Of a stretch of 43,045 nt of DNA, positions 1-7,215 are shown piece after piece (position 1 is the first letter of the stretch; each line of letters opens with the position of its first letter). The notes beneath the pieces were generated by a model. That model was not told the origin of the DNA, made no database searches, and saw only the letters and a program-made list of their open reading frames with translations. The stretch comes from an uncultured Alteromonas sp. (GTDB lineage Bacteria; Pseudomonadota; Gammaproteobacteria; Enterobacterales; Alteromonadaceae): NCBI RefSeq assembly GCF_913058315.1, contig NZ_CAJXQY010000028.1, positions 1-43,045 of the forward strand, written 5' to 3'. The translations under genes were made by a program, and so were the position numbers.

Positions 1-55
1 AACCAGTGACCCTCGCCTTGTAAGGGCGATGCTCTCCCAACTGAGCTAAGCGTCC
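1..55 (-). tRNA. tRNA-Val (anticodon TAC), 3' part outside window
   Basis: Read on the minus strand, the acceptor 5' strand (GGACGCT), D arm (GCTC...GAGC) and anticodon arm with loop CTTACAA are clear. The anticodon is TAC, which is valine. The T arm and 3' end lie beyond base 1. A tRNA-Val(TAC) gene divergent from gltX is also the E. coli arrangement (valU group), which supports the call. Confidence 0.93.
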
Positions 56-95
56 GCTTTCTTTGTTACTTGCTGTGCTAAGCAAGTGGTGGCGT

Positions 96-123
96 ATTAT
101 AGAGAGCAAAGCGCGACTGTCAA
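96..123 (-). promoter_or_regulatory. Consensus sigma70 promoter of the tRNA-Val operon
   Basis: On the minus strand TTGACA (123-118) and TATAAT (101-96) are both perfect hexamers, separated by 16 bp. A GC-rich discriminator follows the -10. This is the pattern of a strong, stringently controlled stable-RNA promoter. The tRNA begins about 40 bp downstream, leaving a short 5' leader for RNase P to remove. Confidence 0.85.
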
Positions 124-244
124 CAATAAAAATTAAAAAAATATCCTGCCAATGTTCGTTTGGCGAATAAGTAAACGAAAAGGCCTGTTTACGATGATTT
201 TCCGAACAATTCTGGCCAGAAACAATAAAAATAACACTGCTGCT

Positions 245-273
245 TTGTGGCACAGCCCAATGGCTGGTAAAAT
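245..273 (+). promoter_or_regulatory. Predicted sigma70 promoter of gltX
   Basis: TTGTGG (245-250) and TAAAAT (268-273) are separated by 17 bp and lie about 40 bp before the gltX start codon. No other good -10/-35 pair is visible between the two divergent promoters. Confidence 0.6.
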
Positions 274-314
274 GCGCCCACTTTGAAAAACACGTTTAAC
301 AAAAGAGATTATTC

Positions 315-1724
315 ATGTCGGTTGTTACCAGATTTGCACCCAGTCCAACGGGTTATCTTCACGTCGGTGGTGCTCGCACCGCATTATATTCCTGGCTCTA
401 TGCGAAAAGTCAGGGCGGCGAGTTTGTATTACGTATAGAAGATACAGATATAGAGCGTTCAACCGATGAAGCCAAACAAGCCATTCTGGATGGTATGGAA
501 TGGCTGGGTCTGACCTGGGATAAGGGACCTTATTACCAAACTGAACGGTTTGATCGTTATAAAACCATTATCCAGAGCATGCTGGATGAAGGTAAAGCGT
601 ATAAATGCTTTATGCCGGCAGAAGAGCTTGATGCCATTCGTGAGCAACAAAAAGAAAATGGCGAAAAACCCCGTTATCCGGGGACTTGGCGCGATCGTAC
701 CGATCACCCTGAAGGCCAGCCTTACGTTATTCGTTTCAAAAACCCACTGGAAGGCAGTGTAGTATTTGAAGATCACGTGCGTGGCCGAATCGAAATCAGC
801 AATACTGAACTTGATGACCTTATTATTCAGCGCTCTGATGGTACGCCAACCTACAACTTCTGCGTGGTTGTGGATGACTGGGATATGGGGATCTCTCACG
901 TGGTGCGTGGCGAAGACCACATTAATAACACACCAAGACAGATTAATATTTTAAAAGCTTTGGGTGCCCCGGTACCTGAATATGCTCATGTGTCGATGAT
1001 TCTGGGCGACGACGGTAAGAAACTGTCGAAACGTCATGGCGCGGTAAGCGTAATGCAATATCGTGATGACGGTTATCTACCGCAGGCGGTTAAGAATTAT
1101 CTGGTTCGCCTGGGGTGGGCGCACGGCGATCAGGAGATTTTCTCCGAACAGGAAATGATCGAGTTATTTAGCCTCGATGCCATCGGTCAGTCGGCCTCTG
1201 CATTTAATACTGAGAAACTGGTGTGGTTGAACCAACACTACATTAAATCGTTGCCTGCCGAAGAAGTCGCCAGTCATGCCATCTGGCATTTTGAGCAGCA
1301 GGGTATTTCGTTGGAAAACGGCCCGGCATTGACTGATGTAATAGCTATTCAGGCCGACCGGGTAAAAACATTAAAAGAGCTGGCGCAAATCAGCGCTTAT
1401 TTCTACCAGGATTATGAAGAGTTTGATGCCAATGCGGCAAAAAAACACCTTCGCCCGGTAGCGAAAGAAGCGCTGGTTCTGGTTCAGCAAAAGCTGGCAG
1501 GCATTAATGACTGGAATCCACAAACCATTCAGGCTGCCATTAACGATACGGCTGAAGAATTAGGTGTAGGCATGGGGAAAGTGGGTATGCCATTGCGCGT
1601 AGCGGCTACTGGCAGCGGTAATTCTCCGTCGCTGGATGTGACCCTGAATTTGTTATCTCAGGACAAAATTGTTGAGAGAATAAACAAGGCGCTCACTTTT
1701 ATAGCAAACAGAGAAAATTCCTAA
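315..1724 (+). CDS. gltX: Glutamate--tRNA ligase
   Basis: Cytosolic class I aminoacyl-tRNA synthetase that charges tRNA-Glu with glutamate. The 469-residue length is normal for bacterial GltX. The HIGH-type signature ([16 protein letters not shown], near residue 10) and the KMSKS-type loop (KLSKRHG, near residue 238) are intact, followed by the helical anticodon-binding region. The four-ligand zinc site of the E. coli enzyme is not conserved: the matching stretch keeps one Cys (AYKCFMP) but has PRYPGTWR where E. coli has further Cys/His ligands. The start ATG has AGAGA about eight bases upstream. The gene lies between tRNA-Val and tRNA-Ala as in E. coli, and its own cognate tRNA-Glu genes follow at once. 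No terminator is visible after the stop; the next promoter starts nine bases on. Confidence 0.97.
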   Translation: MSVVTRFAPSPTGYLHVGGARTALYSWLYAKSQGGEFVLRIEDTDIERSTDEAKQAILDGMEWLGLTWDKGPYYQTERFDRYKTIIQSMLDEGKAYKCFMPAEELDAIREQQKENGEKPRYPGTWRDRTDHPEGQPYVIRFKNPLEGSVVFEDHVRGRIEISNTELDDLIIQRSDGTPTYNFCVVVDDWDMGISHVVRGEDHINNTPRQINILKALGAPVPEYAHVSMILGDDGKKLSKRHGAVSVMQYRDDGYLPQAVKNYLVRLGWAHGDQEIFSEQEMIELFSLDAIGQSASAFNTEKLVWLNQHYIKSLPAEEVASHAIWHFEQQGISLENGPALTDVIAIQADRVKTLKELAQISAYFYQDYEEFDANAAKKHLRPVAKEALVLVQQKLAGINDWNPQTIQAAINDTAEELGVGMGKVGMPLRVAATGSGNSPSLDVTLNLLSQDKIVERINKALTFIANRENS

Positions 1725-1732
1725 AAAAAGCG

Positions 1733-1761
1733 TTGACATGATGGGGCGTGCTATCTAGAAT
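1733..1761 (+). promoter_or_regulatory. Strong promoter of the tRNA-Ala/tRNA-Glu operon
   Basis: TTGACA (1733-1738), a 17-bp spacer and TAGAAT (1756-1761) are followed by a GC-rich discriminator (GCGCCCC), typical of growth-rate-controlled tRNA operons. The -35 lies only nine bases after the gltX stop. Transcription would run through tRNA-Ala and the three tRNA-Glu genes to the terminators after 2677. Confidence 0.85.
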
Positions 1762-1819
1762 GCGCCCCGCTGTCACGGAACAGTCACTGACAAAGTCAAC
1801 GACATCCGTAACACAATTT

Positions 1820-1895
<76 letters not shown>

Positions 1896-2044
1896 AATTT
1901 CTTTTCATGATGTATATCGTGGAATAGGCCGAAGTAAGTTGAGAATTATTAGCTTAGTAATTCGTGAGTTACACTCCAGCTTCTTCAGGACTTGAAAATC
2001 AGTAAGGCTAAGGTCGCTCATTTTGCAGAGCAAAATTCGCCTTA

Positions 2045-2086
2045 CTGAAAATCCCGAAAGCAGTGCTTTCGGAAACAGATTTTCAG
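2045..2086 (+). other. Two-part hairpin including tRNA-Glu base 1 (copy 1)
   Basis: An outer 9-bp stem, CTGAAAATC (2045-2053) with GATTTTCAG (2078-2086), encloses an 8-bp stem CCGAAAGC/GCTTTCGG with a three-base loop. The last base of the outer stem is G1 of the mature tRNA, so the RNase P cleavage point lies in the helix. A second hairpin just upstream (CAGTAAGGC 2000-2008 with GCCTTACTG 2039-2047) shares three bases with it, so the two compete. Pairing was found by eye. Confidence 0.75.
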
Positions 2087-2161
2087 TCCCCTTCGTCTAG
2101 AGGCCTAGGACACCGCCCTTTCACGGCGGTAACAGGGGTTCGAATCCCCTAGGGGACGCCA
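2086..2161 (+). tRNA. tRNA-Glu (anticodon TTC), copy 1
   Basis: A 76-base tRNA with encoded CCA. Acceptor GTCCCCT/AGGGGAC, anticodon stem CCGCC/GGCGG and loop CTTTCAC give anticodon TTC. Together with its two identical siblings it supplies the substrate of GltX, encoded just upstream. Confidence 0.97.
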
Positions 2162-2315
2162 TCTATATCGCGTCACAGTCGATTAATACTGTGGATAGGC
2201 CGAAGTAAGTTGAGAATTATTAGTTTGGTAATTCGTGAGTTACACTCCAGCTTCTTCAGGACTTGAAAATCAGTAAGGCTAAGGTCGCTCATTTTGCAGA
2301 GCAAAATTCGCCTTA

Positions 2316-2357
2316 CTGAAAATCCCGAAAGCAGTGCTTTCGGAAACAGATTTTCAG
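2316..2357 (+). other. Two-part hairpin including tRNA-Glu base 1 (copy 2)
   Basis: The same structure as at 2045-2086, displaced by 271 bp and identical in sequence. The outer stem again ends on the first base of the tRNA (2357). Confidence 0.72.
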
Positions 2358-2432
2358 TCCCCTTCGTCTAGAGGCCTAGGACACCGCCCTTTCACGGCGG
2401 TAACAGGGGTTCGAATCCCCTAGGGGACGCCA
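2357..2432 (+). tRNA. tRNA-Glu (anticodon TTC), copy 2
   Basis: Identical over 76 bases to the copy at 2086-2161, including the encoded CCA. It is part of the second 271-bp repeat. Confidence 0.97.
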
Positions 2433-2557
2433 TCTATATCGTGTCACAGTCGATTAATACTGTGGATAGGCCGGAAGCTGAAATGCTTTCAGGACCGAAA
2501 TATTCTGTGAGGAATGATTATAAGGTCGCTCGGTTACGCAGAGCTTACCTCGCCTTA

Positions 2558-2597
2558 CAGAAATTTAGTGAAGCAACGCTTCACTAACAAATTTCTG
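2558..2597 (+). other. Sequence-divergent version of the tRNA-Glu hairpin (copy 3)
   Basis: The third spacer has different sequence but the same shape. Outer stem CAGAAATTT (2558-2566) pairs with AAATTTCTG (2589-2597). Inner stem TTAGTGAAGC (2565-2574, sharing two bases with the outer stem) pairs with GCTTCACTAA (2578-2587), with a three-base loop. The outer stem again closes on tRNA base 1. Upstream, AAGGTCGCTC, GCAGAGC and TCGCCTTAC are shared with the other spacers. Different bases with retained pairing is compensatory change. Confidence 0.72.
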
Positions 2598-2672
2598 TCC
2601 CCTTCGTCTAGAGGCCTAGGACACCGCCCTTTCACGGCGGTAACAGGGGTTCGAATCCCCTAGGGGACGCCA
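2597..2672 (+). tRNA. tRNA-Glu (anticodon TTC), copy 3
   Basis: Identical to the other two tRNA-Glu genes. It is the last tRNA of the operon and is followed within five bases by the A-rich start of a terminator. Confidence 0.97.
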
Positions 2673-2676
2673 TATT

Positions 2677-2706
2677 AAAAAAACCAGCCAATCGGCTGGT
2701 TTTTTT
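2677..2706 (+). terminator. Rho-independent terminator of the tRNA operon (1)
   Basis: The 8-bp stem AACCAGCC/GGCTGGTT (2682-2689 with 2694-2701) has a four-base loop, a preceding A run and a following T run. It works on paper in both directions. Confidence 0.92.
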
Positions 2707-2896
2707 ATGCGTGCTCTTTGGGATGAGAAGTCCTTATTCAACCTGCTAACTCATAAGTACTTCCGGAGTTTTTTCATTTGGGGTTCGACTGCCATGTCTG
2801 GAACATGGCAGAACGCGCTTTAGCGCGGCCCGAAGGGCAGAGTGCAGGACAGCACTCTGTAATCCCCTAGGGCTAGTCCGCTCGGAACGCCATATT

Positions 2897-2925
2897 AAAA
2901 AACCAGCCAATCGGCTGGTTTTTTT
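2897..2925 (+). terminator. Rho-independent terminator, second copy
   Basis: The same stem-loop as at 2677-2706 (stem 2901-2908 with 2913-2920), repeated in the tandem unit. Confidence 0.88.
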
Positions 2926-3115
2926 ATGCGTGCTCTTCGGGATGAGAAGTCCTTATTCAACCTGCTAACTCATAAGTACTTCCGGAGTTTTTTCATTTGG
3001 GGTTCGACTGCCATGTCTGGAACATGGCAGAACGCGCTTTAGCGCGGCCCGAAGGGCAGAGTGCAGGACAGCACTCTGTAATCCCCTAGGGCTAGTCCGC
3101 TCGGAACGCCATATT

Positions 3116-3143
3116 AAAAAACCAGCCAATCGGCTGGTTTTTT
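3116..3143 (+). terminator. Rho-independent terminator, third copy
   Basis: The same stem-loop again (3120-3127 with 3132-3139). With the two earlier copies this makes three terminators in series between the tRNAs and the next gene. Confidence 0.88.
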
Positions 3144-3267
3144 CATGCCTGCTCTTCGGGATGAGAAGCCCTTACTCATTCTGTTCAGCTTTATATAACA
3201 GGCTAAGACAGTTATGCGTGTTCTGGTTACTGTGCAATTGGCCGTCACTTCATCCACTCTGCAATCA

Positions 3268-3276
3268 TGCTACAAT
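3268..3276 (+). promoter_or_regulatory. Extended -10 promoter of the M14 peptidase gene
   Basis: TG-C-TACAAT is an extended -10 element 33 bases before the start codon. No convincing -35 lies 16-18 bp upstream, as expected for an extended -10 promoter. Confidence 0.5.
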
Positions 3277-3309
3277 TCACCTGTAAATTTACTAGCAATA
3301 AGGTGATCA

Positions 3310-4209
3310 ATGTATCCTATCGGCACACCAGGTAAGCCCTGGGAAGAAGAAGAAAAAAAACAATGGCTCGCGGCGCAATCAGTTAAGCGTAGTTACGCCG
3401 ATGAAGTATTAAGTCAATTAGACGCCATGCCGGATTATTTTTCTGTTATTCAGTACGGTGCCTTGCCCTATGATGAGTCACGCTACCCACTTTATGCATT
3501 GTTACCCAGGCAGCCAATAGCAGATGCCCCCTGGGTACTGGTAACTGGCGGTGTACACGGTTATGAAACCAGTGGCGTGCAGGGCGCTTTGTTATTTGCG
3601 CGGGAATACAGTCAGGCGTATACCGGTAAAATCAATCTGATAGTGGTTCCCTGCGTAAGCCCTTGGGGTTATGAAACTATTAACCGTTGGGATCCGCTGG
3701 CTATCGATCCGAACCGCTCTTTTTATCCCGACTCGCCAGCGCCAGAGTCAAAACTACTCATGGACTTTATTGGCGCAATGCCGCAGGAATTTTTACTGCA
3801 CATCGATCTTCATGAAACCACCGATACGGATAACAGCGAGTTTCGCCCGGCATTAGCGGCCCGTGATGCTATTGAGCAAAAAGCCTGGGAAATCCCCGAC
3901 GGCTTTTATCTGGTGGCCGATGCCAAAGCGCCTCATCTGCCACTGCAGCAAGCGATTATCAACGAGGTGAAAAAAGTTACCCATATTGCTCCAACGGATG
4001 AAAACGGCCTGATTATCGGCGCGGAGGTGCCTTCTGAAGGCGTAATCTGCTATGACAAGAAAAAGCTCTTCTTATGCGGCGGATTTAATAATGCTACCTA
4101 TTGTTCTACCACAGAGGTGTATCCGGACAGCCCGTCAGCTACTCCGGAAATTTGTAATCGTGCTCAGGTTGCGGCTGTAGAGGGCGCTTTACAGCATTTA
4201 CTGAAGTAA
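3310..4209 (+). CDS. M14-family zinc carboxypeptidase-like protein
   Basis: A 299-residue protein without a signal peptide, related to the M14 carboxypeptidase / succinylglutamate desuccinylase (AstE, aspartoacylase) superfamily. Visible zinc ligands are the HxxE pair in GVHGYET (H83, E86) and the distal His in DLHET (H168). DPNRSF (133-138) matches the substrate-binding Asn-Arg pair. The substrate is not predictable; hydrolysis of a C-terminal peptide or N-acyl amino acid bond is the family chemistry. AAGGTGA seven bases before the ATG is a good ribosome binding site. The gene stands alone: terminators precede it, and a new promoter and operator follow. Confidence 0.8.
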   Translation: MYPIGTPGKPWEEEEKKQWLAAQSVKRSYADEVLSQLDAMPDYFSVIQYGALPYDESRYPLYALLPRQPIADAPWVLVTGGVHGYETSGVQGALLFAREYSQAYTGKINLIVVPCVSPWGYETINRWDPLAIDPNRSFYPDSPAPESKLLMDFIGAMPQEFLLHIDLHETTDTDNSEFRPALAARDAIEQKAWEIPDGFYLVADAKAPHLPLQQAIINEVKKVTHIAPTDENGLIIGAEVPSEGVICYDKKKLFLCGGFNNATYCSTTEVYPDSPSATPEICNRAQVAAVEGALQHLLK

Positions 4210-4229
4210 TGCGATAAATGGTCGATTAT

Positions 4230-4269
4230 CGATGTCTGGATGTTTGGATTTCTAGACGTCTAAATGTAT
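4230..4269 (+). promoter_or_regulatory. Array of five MetJ-type octamers (met boxes)
   Basis: Five contiguous 8-mers start at 4230, 4238, 4246, 4254 and 4262: CGATGTCT, GGATGTTT, GGATTTCT, AGACGTCT, AAATGTAT. The fourth is the exact met-box consensus; the others match it at 6, 5, 5 and 5 of 8 positions. MetJ, the S-adenosylmethionine-dependent methionine repressor, binds two or more adjacent octamers cooperatively. The array covers the -35 and reaches into the -10 of the promoter at 4244-4272, the right place for repression of the gene at 4305. Confidence 0.72.
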
Positions 4270-4272
4270 ACT
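4244..4272 (+). promoter_or_regulatory. Promoter of the small gene pair
   Basis: TTGGAT (4244-4249) and TATACT (4267-4272) are separated by 17 bp. The promoter is embedded in the met-box array and lies 32 bp before the ATG at 4305. Its position excludes the upstream in-frame ATG at 4218 as the start. Confidence 0.65.
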
Positions 4273-4304
4273 CCTCGCTATGCTTAACGCGTTGCGGGGA
4301 TATC

Positions 4305-4484
4305 ATGGTTTACGTTGCATTGTTATATGAAGGGGTAGGGCAAAGACTGGTCAGATATGAAGCCAGTAATGAAGCCGATTTTTTTGCTAAACTCGATGCC
4401 CGGTTTGGCTGCTATGTTTGTCTGTGGTTTACCGAGGAACTGATCGCGAATAATGAAAAAGTTCACCCCCAGAGTCCCTGTTGA
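4305..4484 (+). CDS. Small protein of unknown function, possible MetJ target
   Basis: A 59-residue product that I do not recognise. It begins MVYVALLYEGVGQRLVRYEA and contains a short aromatic/cysteine stretch (GCYVCLWF). The ATG at 4305 is chosen because GGGGA lies four bases upstream and because promoter and operator end just before it; an in-frame ATG at 4218 would lie upstream of the promoter. The 3' end overlaps the next gene by 32 bp in another frame, suggesting translational coupling. The five-octamer MetJ-like operator implies a link with methionine or S-adenosylmethionine supply. Function remains open. Confidence 0.62.
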   Translation: MVYVALLYEGVGQRLVRYEASNEADFFAKLDARFGCYVCLWFTEELIANNEKVHPQSPC

Positions 4485-4674
4485 ACAGGCAATTGCTACA
4501 TCGCCCTGCATTGGTAACTGCTGTCTGGATGATGAGGACATTTGTTTGGGCTGTCAGCGCCATATTAATGAAATCACTGGTTGGCACAGTGCCGATGCCA
4601 CAGAGCGTCGCGCCATTTTAAATCGGTGTGAAAAACGCTTTGCTTTACGTTCAGGGCAGAAGTACCAATTCTGA
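4453..4674 (+). CDS. DUF1289 family protein (YdhL-like)
   Basis: A 73-residue cysteine-rich protein. The pattern SPCIGNCCLDDEDICLGCQR followed by HINEITGW is the hallmark of DUF1289, with four to five Cys that could bind metal or an iron-sulfur cluster; no biochemical role is established to my knowledge. It overlaps the preceding small gene by 32 bp. A GAGGAA lies rather far (about 13 bases) before the ATG, so translation may depend on the upstream gene. No better in-frame start exists before the Cys motif. It probably shares the MetJ-type promoter. DusC, encoded next, has its own candidate promoter. Confidence 0.82.
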   Translation: MKKFTPRVPVEQAIATSPCIGNCCLDDEDICLGCQRHINEITGWHSADATERRAILNRCEKRFALRSGQKYQF

Positions 4675-4693
4675 TGCCAGCGGCCTAATGTTC

Positions 4694-4702
4694 TGCTAAA
4701 AT
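4694..4702 (+). promoter_or_regulatory. Extended -10 promoter of dusC
   Basis: TG-C-TAAAAT is an extended -10 element about 32 bases before the dusC ATG. No Shine-Dalgarno sequence is visible between it and the start. Confidence 0.45.
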
Positions 4703-4733
4703 CCGCCCCCTTATTTTTTGAATACTGAATACT

Positions 4734-5678
4734 ATGCGAGTTTTGTTGGCGCCGATGGAAGGCGTTGTTGATCATTTAATGCGCGACATGCTTACCCGGG
4801 TAGGCGGTTTTGATCTGTGCGTAACAGAATTCGTTCGTATCGTTGACCAAAAACTTCCCCACAAAACCTTTTACCGTCTGTGCCCTGAATTGCACGAGGG
4901 GGGGAAAACCCCCAGTGGCGTTCCCGTTCGCGTACAGTTATTAGGGCAGCACCCTCAGTGGCTGGCAGAAAATGCCTTAACCGCTGTTGAGTTGGGTTCT
5001 CCCGGCGTCGATTTAAACTTTGGTTGTCCGGCTAAAACGGTGAATAAAAGTAAAGGCGGCGCAGTGTTACTGCAATATACTGAGTTGCTGCATGATATCG
5101 TTAAAACTGTGCGAGAGGCAGTGCCCGCCCATTTGCCCGTAACGGCAAAAATTCGTCTCGGTTTTGAGGATAAATCGCTGGCTATCGACAATGCGGTGGC
5201 CATTGATGAAGCCGGTGCATCTGAGTTAGTTGTTCATGCCCGCACCAAAACCGAAGGCTACCGGCCACCGGCCTACTGGGACTGGATTAAAAAAATTCGC
5301 GCCAATACCCGTTTACCGGTGATTGCTAATGGTGAAATCTGGTCTTATGACGATGCCAAACGCTGCCAGGAAATGTCGGGCTGCGATGATGTAATGATTG
5401 GCCGCGGTGCTCTTGCTATGCCTAATCTGGCCCGTCACATTCGTGATAACGAGCCGCCGATGAGCTGGCCGGAACTGGCGCAACTGCTGATAGATTATTC
5501 CGGTTATGAGATATACGGCGATAAAGGCCGCTACTATCCAAACCGACTGAAACAATGGTGTGGCTACCTGAAGCGCCAATACCCCCAGGCGGAAGTCCTG
5601 TTTGATAATATCCGCCGGTTACAAAAGGCCGATGAAATTGTTGCGGTGCTACAACAATCGGCTGCCACTGCAAAATAG
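4734..5678 (+). CDS. dusC: tRNA-dihydrouridine(16) synthase DusC
   Basis: An FMN- and NADPH-dependent enzyme reducing a uridine (U16 in the DusC subgroup) in the D loop of tRNA. The 314-residue sequence follows E. coli DusC closely by eye: LAPMEGVVDHLMRDMLT at the N terminus, CVTEFVRIVDQKLP, VRVQLLGQHPQWLAENA, and the catalytic-Cys segment NFGCPAKTVN near residue 100. The FMN phosphate region IANGEIW...GCDDVMIGRGAL is intact. Subgroup assignment rests on these matches and on length (E. coli DusC 315). No Shine-Dalgarno is seen, and the leader would be short. Confidence 0.92.
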   Translation: MRVLLAPMEGVVDHLMRDMLTRVGGFDLCVTEFVRIVDQKLPHKTFYRLCPELHEGGKTPSGVPVRVQLLGQHPQWLAENALTAVELGSPGVDLNFGCPAKTVNKSKGGAVLLQYTELLHDIVKTVREAVPAHLPVTAKIRLGFEDKSLAIDNAVAIDEAGASELVVHARTKTEGYRPPAYWDWIKKIRANTRLPVIANGEIWSYDDAKRCQEMSGCDDVMIGRGALAMPNLARHIRDNEPPMSWPELAQLLIDYSGYEIYGDKGRYYPNRLKQWCGYLKRQYPQAEVLFDNIRRLQKADEIVAVLQQSAATAK

Positions 5679-5796
5679 CTTTTGCTGCTTGTACGTTGTC
5701 TTGCTATTCGCTACCGTAAGTCAGACCCATCAGCATTGAATTAATGCATGATCGGTTATGGCACTCAAACGACAACTATTAGAACAAAGGTAATGC

Positions 5797-7215
5797 ATGA
5801 CTATTAACCTGAAGCAGTTAAGTCTTACTGCGGCGTGTTGCTGTGCTTTGCTGCTTTCTGCCTGTGCAGACGATAAAGCGGAAAAAGCCGAGCAGTCACC
5901 GAAAGTGACTATCGATAAAAATCCATTTCCCAGTCAATATACGCCTCTTCCTGGCGCGCCAACGGTGATTACCGGCGTCACTATTTTAGATGGCATCGGT
6001 AATAAAATTGATAACGGTATGGTGTACTTTGCCGACGGCAAAATTGCCGCTGTCGGTGAAAGCCTGGATATTCCCGCCGGCGCTACCGTAATCGACGGCA
6101 CCGGTAAATGGGTCACACCGGGCATTATTGATGTACACAGCCATTTAGGGGTTTACCCTAATCCCTCTACCCATTCACATTCCGATGGAAACGAAATGGT
6201 TAAGCCAGTCACTGCGAATGTGTGGGCTGAACATTCGGTATGGCCTCAGGATCCTGGCTTTGGCCGTGCATTGGCCGGTGGCGTTACCGCGCTGCAAATC
6301 TTACCGGGCTCTGCCAACCTGTTTGGTGGGCGTTCAGTGGTGCTGAAAAATGTGCCGGACCGTACTATGCAGGAAATGAAATTTCCCGATGCGCCTTACG
6401 GACTCAAAATGGCCTGTGGAGAAAATCCGAAACGGGTTTATGGCAAAAAAGGCGGACCTTCAACCCGTATGGGCAATGTAGCCGGTTATCGCCAGGCCTG
6501 GGCCGATGCTGAAAACTATAGGCGTGCCTGGGAGCGGTACGAAGCGGACTATGATGCGGGGAAAAATCCAACGCCGCCCAAGCGCGATCTAAACCTCGAT
6601 ACCCTGATGGGCGTGTTAAAAGATGAGATCCGCGTTCATATGCATTGTTATCGCGCCGATGAAATGGCCGTGATGATGGATGTCATGAAAGAGTTCGGCT
6701 ATCAGATCTATTCGTTCCAGCACGGTGTGGAAGCCTACAAGATTGGCGATTTACTGGCGGAGAATAACGTTTGTTCGGCAATGTGGGCCGACTGGTGGGG
6801 CTTTAAAATGGAAGCCTACGACGGCATCCGCGAAAACATTCCAATGGTGCATGAGGCCGGCGCCTGTGCGATTGTGCATTCCGACAGTGATTTAGGCATT
6901 CAGCGACTTAATCAGGAGGCTGCCAAAGCCTGGTCTGACGGCCGCCGTGCAGGCATTGATATCAGTCAACAGGAAGCCTGGATCTGGTTGTCAGCCAACC
7001 CGGCTAAATCCCTGGGGATTTTTGATGAAACCGGCTCATTGGAAGTCGGTAAAAATGCCGATTTAGTGCTGTGGAGTGCTAACCCGTTCTCAACTTATGC
7101 CAGAGCAGACAAAGTCTATATCGACGGTGGACTGGCTTTTGATCTCAGTGATCCGGCGACCTGGCCGGTGGCAGATTTTGAGTTAGGACAAGTGGGCGAG
7201 GGAGATATCAAATGA
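5797..7215 (+). CDS. Amidohydrolase-superfamily lipoprotein
   Basis: A 472-residue periplasmic or outer-membrane-anchored hydrolase. The N terminus is a lipoprotein signal with lipobox LSAC (Cys23). The metal-dependent TIM-barrel motifs are present: DVHSH (H114, H116), VHMHC (H281, H283), QHG (H309) and HSDSD (H361, D363). The C-terminal segment returns to the small beta-sandwich (GSLEVGKNADLVLWSANPF). It resembles imidazolonepropionase/prolidase-like amidohydrolases, but the substrate is unknown; a cyclic amide or dipeptide is a guess. AAGG lies before the ATG. The stop overlaps the next start by four bases, so the pair is translationally coupled. Confidence 0.85.
   Translation: MTINLKQLSLTAACCCALLLSACADDKAEKAEQSPKVTIDKNPFPSQYTPLPGAPTVITGVTILDGIGNKIDNGMVYFADGKIAAVGESLDIPAGATVIDGTGKWVTPGIIDVHSHLGVYPNPSTHSHSDGNEMVKPVTANVWAEHSVWPQDPGFGRALAGGVTALQILPGSANLFGGRSVVLKNVPDRTMQEMKFPDAPYGLKMACGENPKRVYGKKGGPSTRMGNVAGYRQAWADAENYRRAWERYEADYDAGKNPTPPKRDLNLDTLMGVLKDEIRVHMHCYRADEMAVMMDVMKEFGYQIYSFQHGVEAYKIGDLLAENNVCSAMWADWWGFKMEAYDGIRENIPMVHEAGACAIVHSDSDLGIQRLNQEAAKAWSDGRRAGIDISQQEAWIWLSANPAKSLGIFDETGSLEVGKNADLVLWSANPFSTYARADKVYIDGGLAFDLSDPATWPVADFELGQVGEGDIK

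Larger units (their letters stand above)
1924..2465 (+). repeat. Two tandem 271-bp direct repeats, each with one tRNA-Glu
   Basis: Copy 1 (1924-2194) and copy 2 (2195-2465) are almost identical over the full 271 bp; I see only a few differences (for example AGCTTAG versus AGTTTGG near 1950/2222, and CGCGTC versus CGTGTC after the tRNA). Each holds a structured spacer, a tRNA-Glu and a short tail. The start of a third copy (ATAGGCCG) follows at 2466 but then diverges until the third tRNA-Glu, which is again identical. This indicates recent duplication or gene conversion. Confidence 0.93.
2673..3178 (+). repeat. 219/220-bp tandem repeat with terminators and hairpins
   Basis: Unit 1 (2673-2892) and unit 2 (2893-3111) are nearly identical, differing by one A in a run and one T/C change. 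A partial third unit runs to about 3178. Each unit has a terminator, then about 65 bp of plain sequence, then GGGGTTCGA, four consecutive hairpins, ATCCCCTAGGG and GAACGCCA. The flanking words GGGGTTCGA...ATCCCCTAGGG...GACGCCA are the T arm and 3' end of the tRNA-Glu upstream. The unit therefore looks like a tRNA-Glu 3' end opened in the T loop by about 73 bp of hairpins (2789-2861). No protein gene is seen here. Confidence 0.85.

Noticed and set aside
459..920. 153-codon minus-strand frame inside gltX
   Set aside because: Antisense shadow of a well-conserved gene; no ribosome binding site or family signature.
2780..2892. Fourth tRNA gene in the 219-bp unit
   Set aside because: Only a T-arm-like and 3'-end-like match; no D arm, anticodon arm or acceptor 5' strand can be formed.
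1924..3178. Tandem repeats considered as a CRISPR array
   Set aside because: Units are 219-271 bp, include tRNAs and terminators, and lack short repeats with unique spacers.
4218..4304. Upstream ATG (4218) for the small gene before DUF1289
   Set aside because: It lies upstream of the MetJ-like operator and promoter and has no ribosome binding site.
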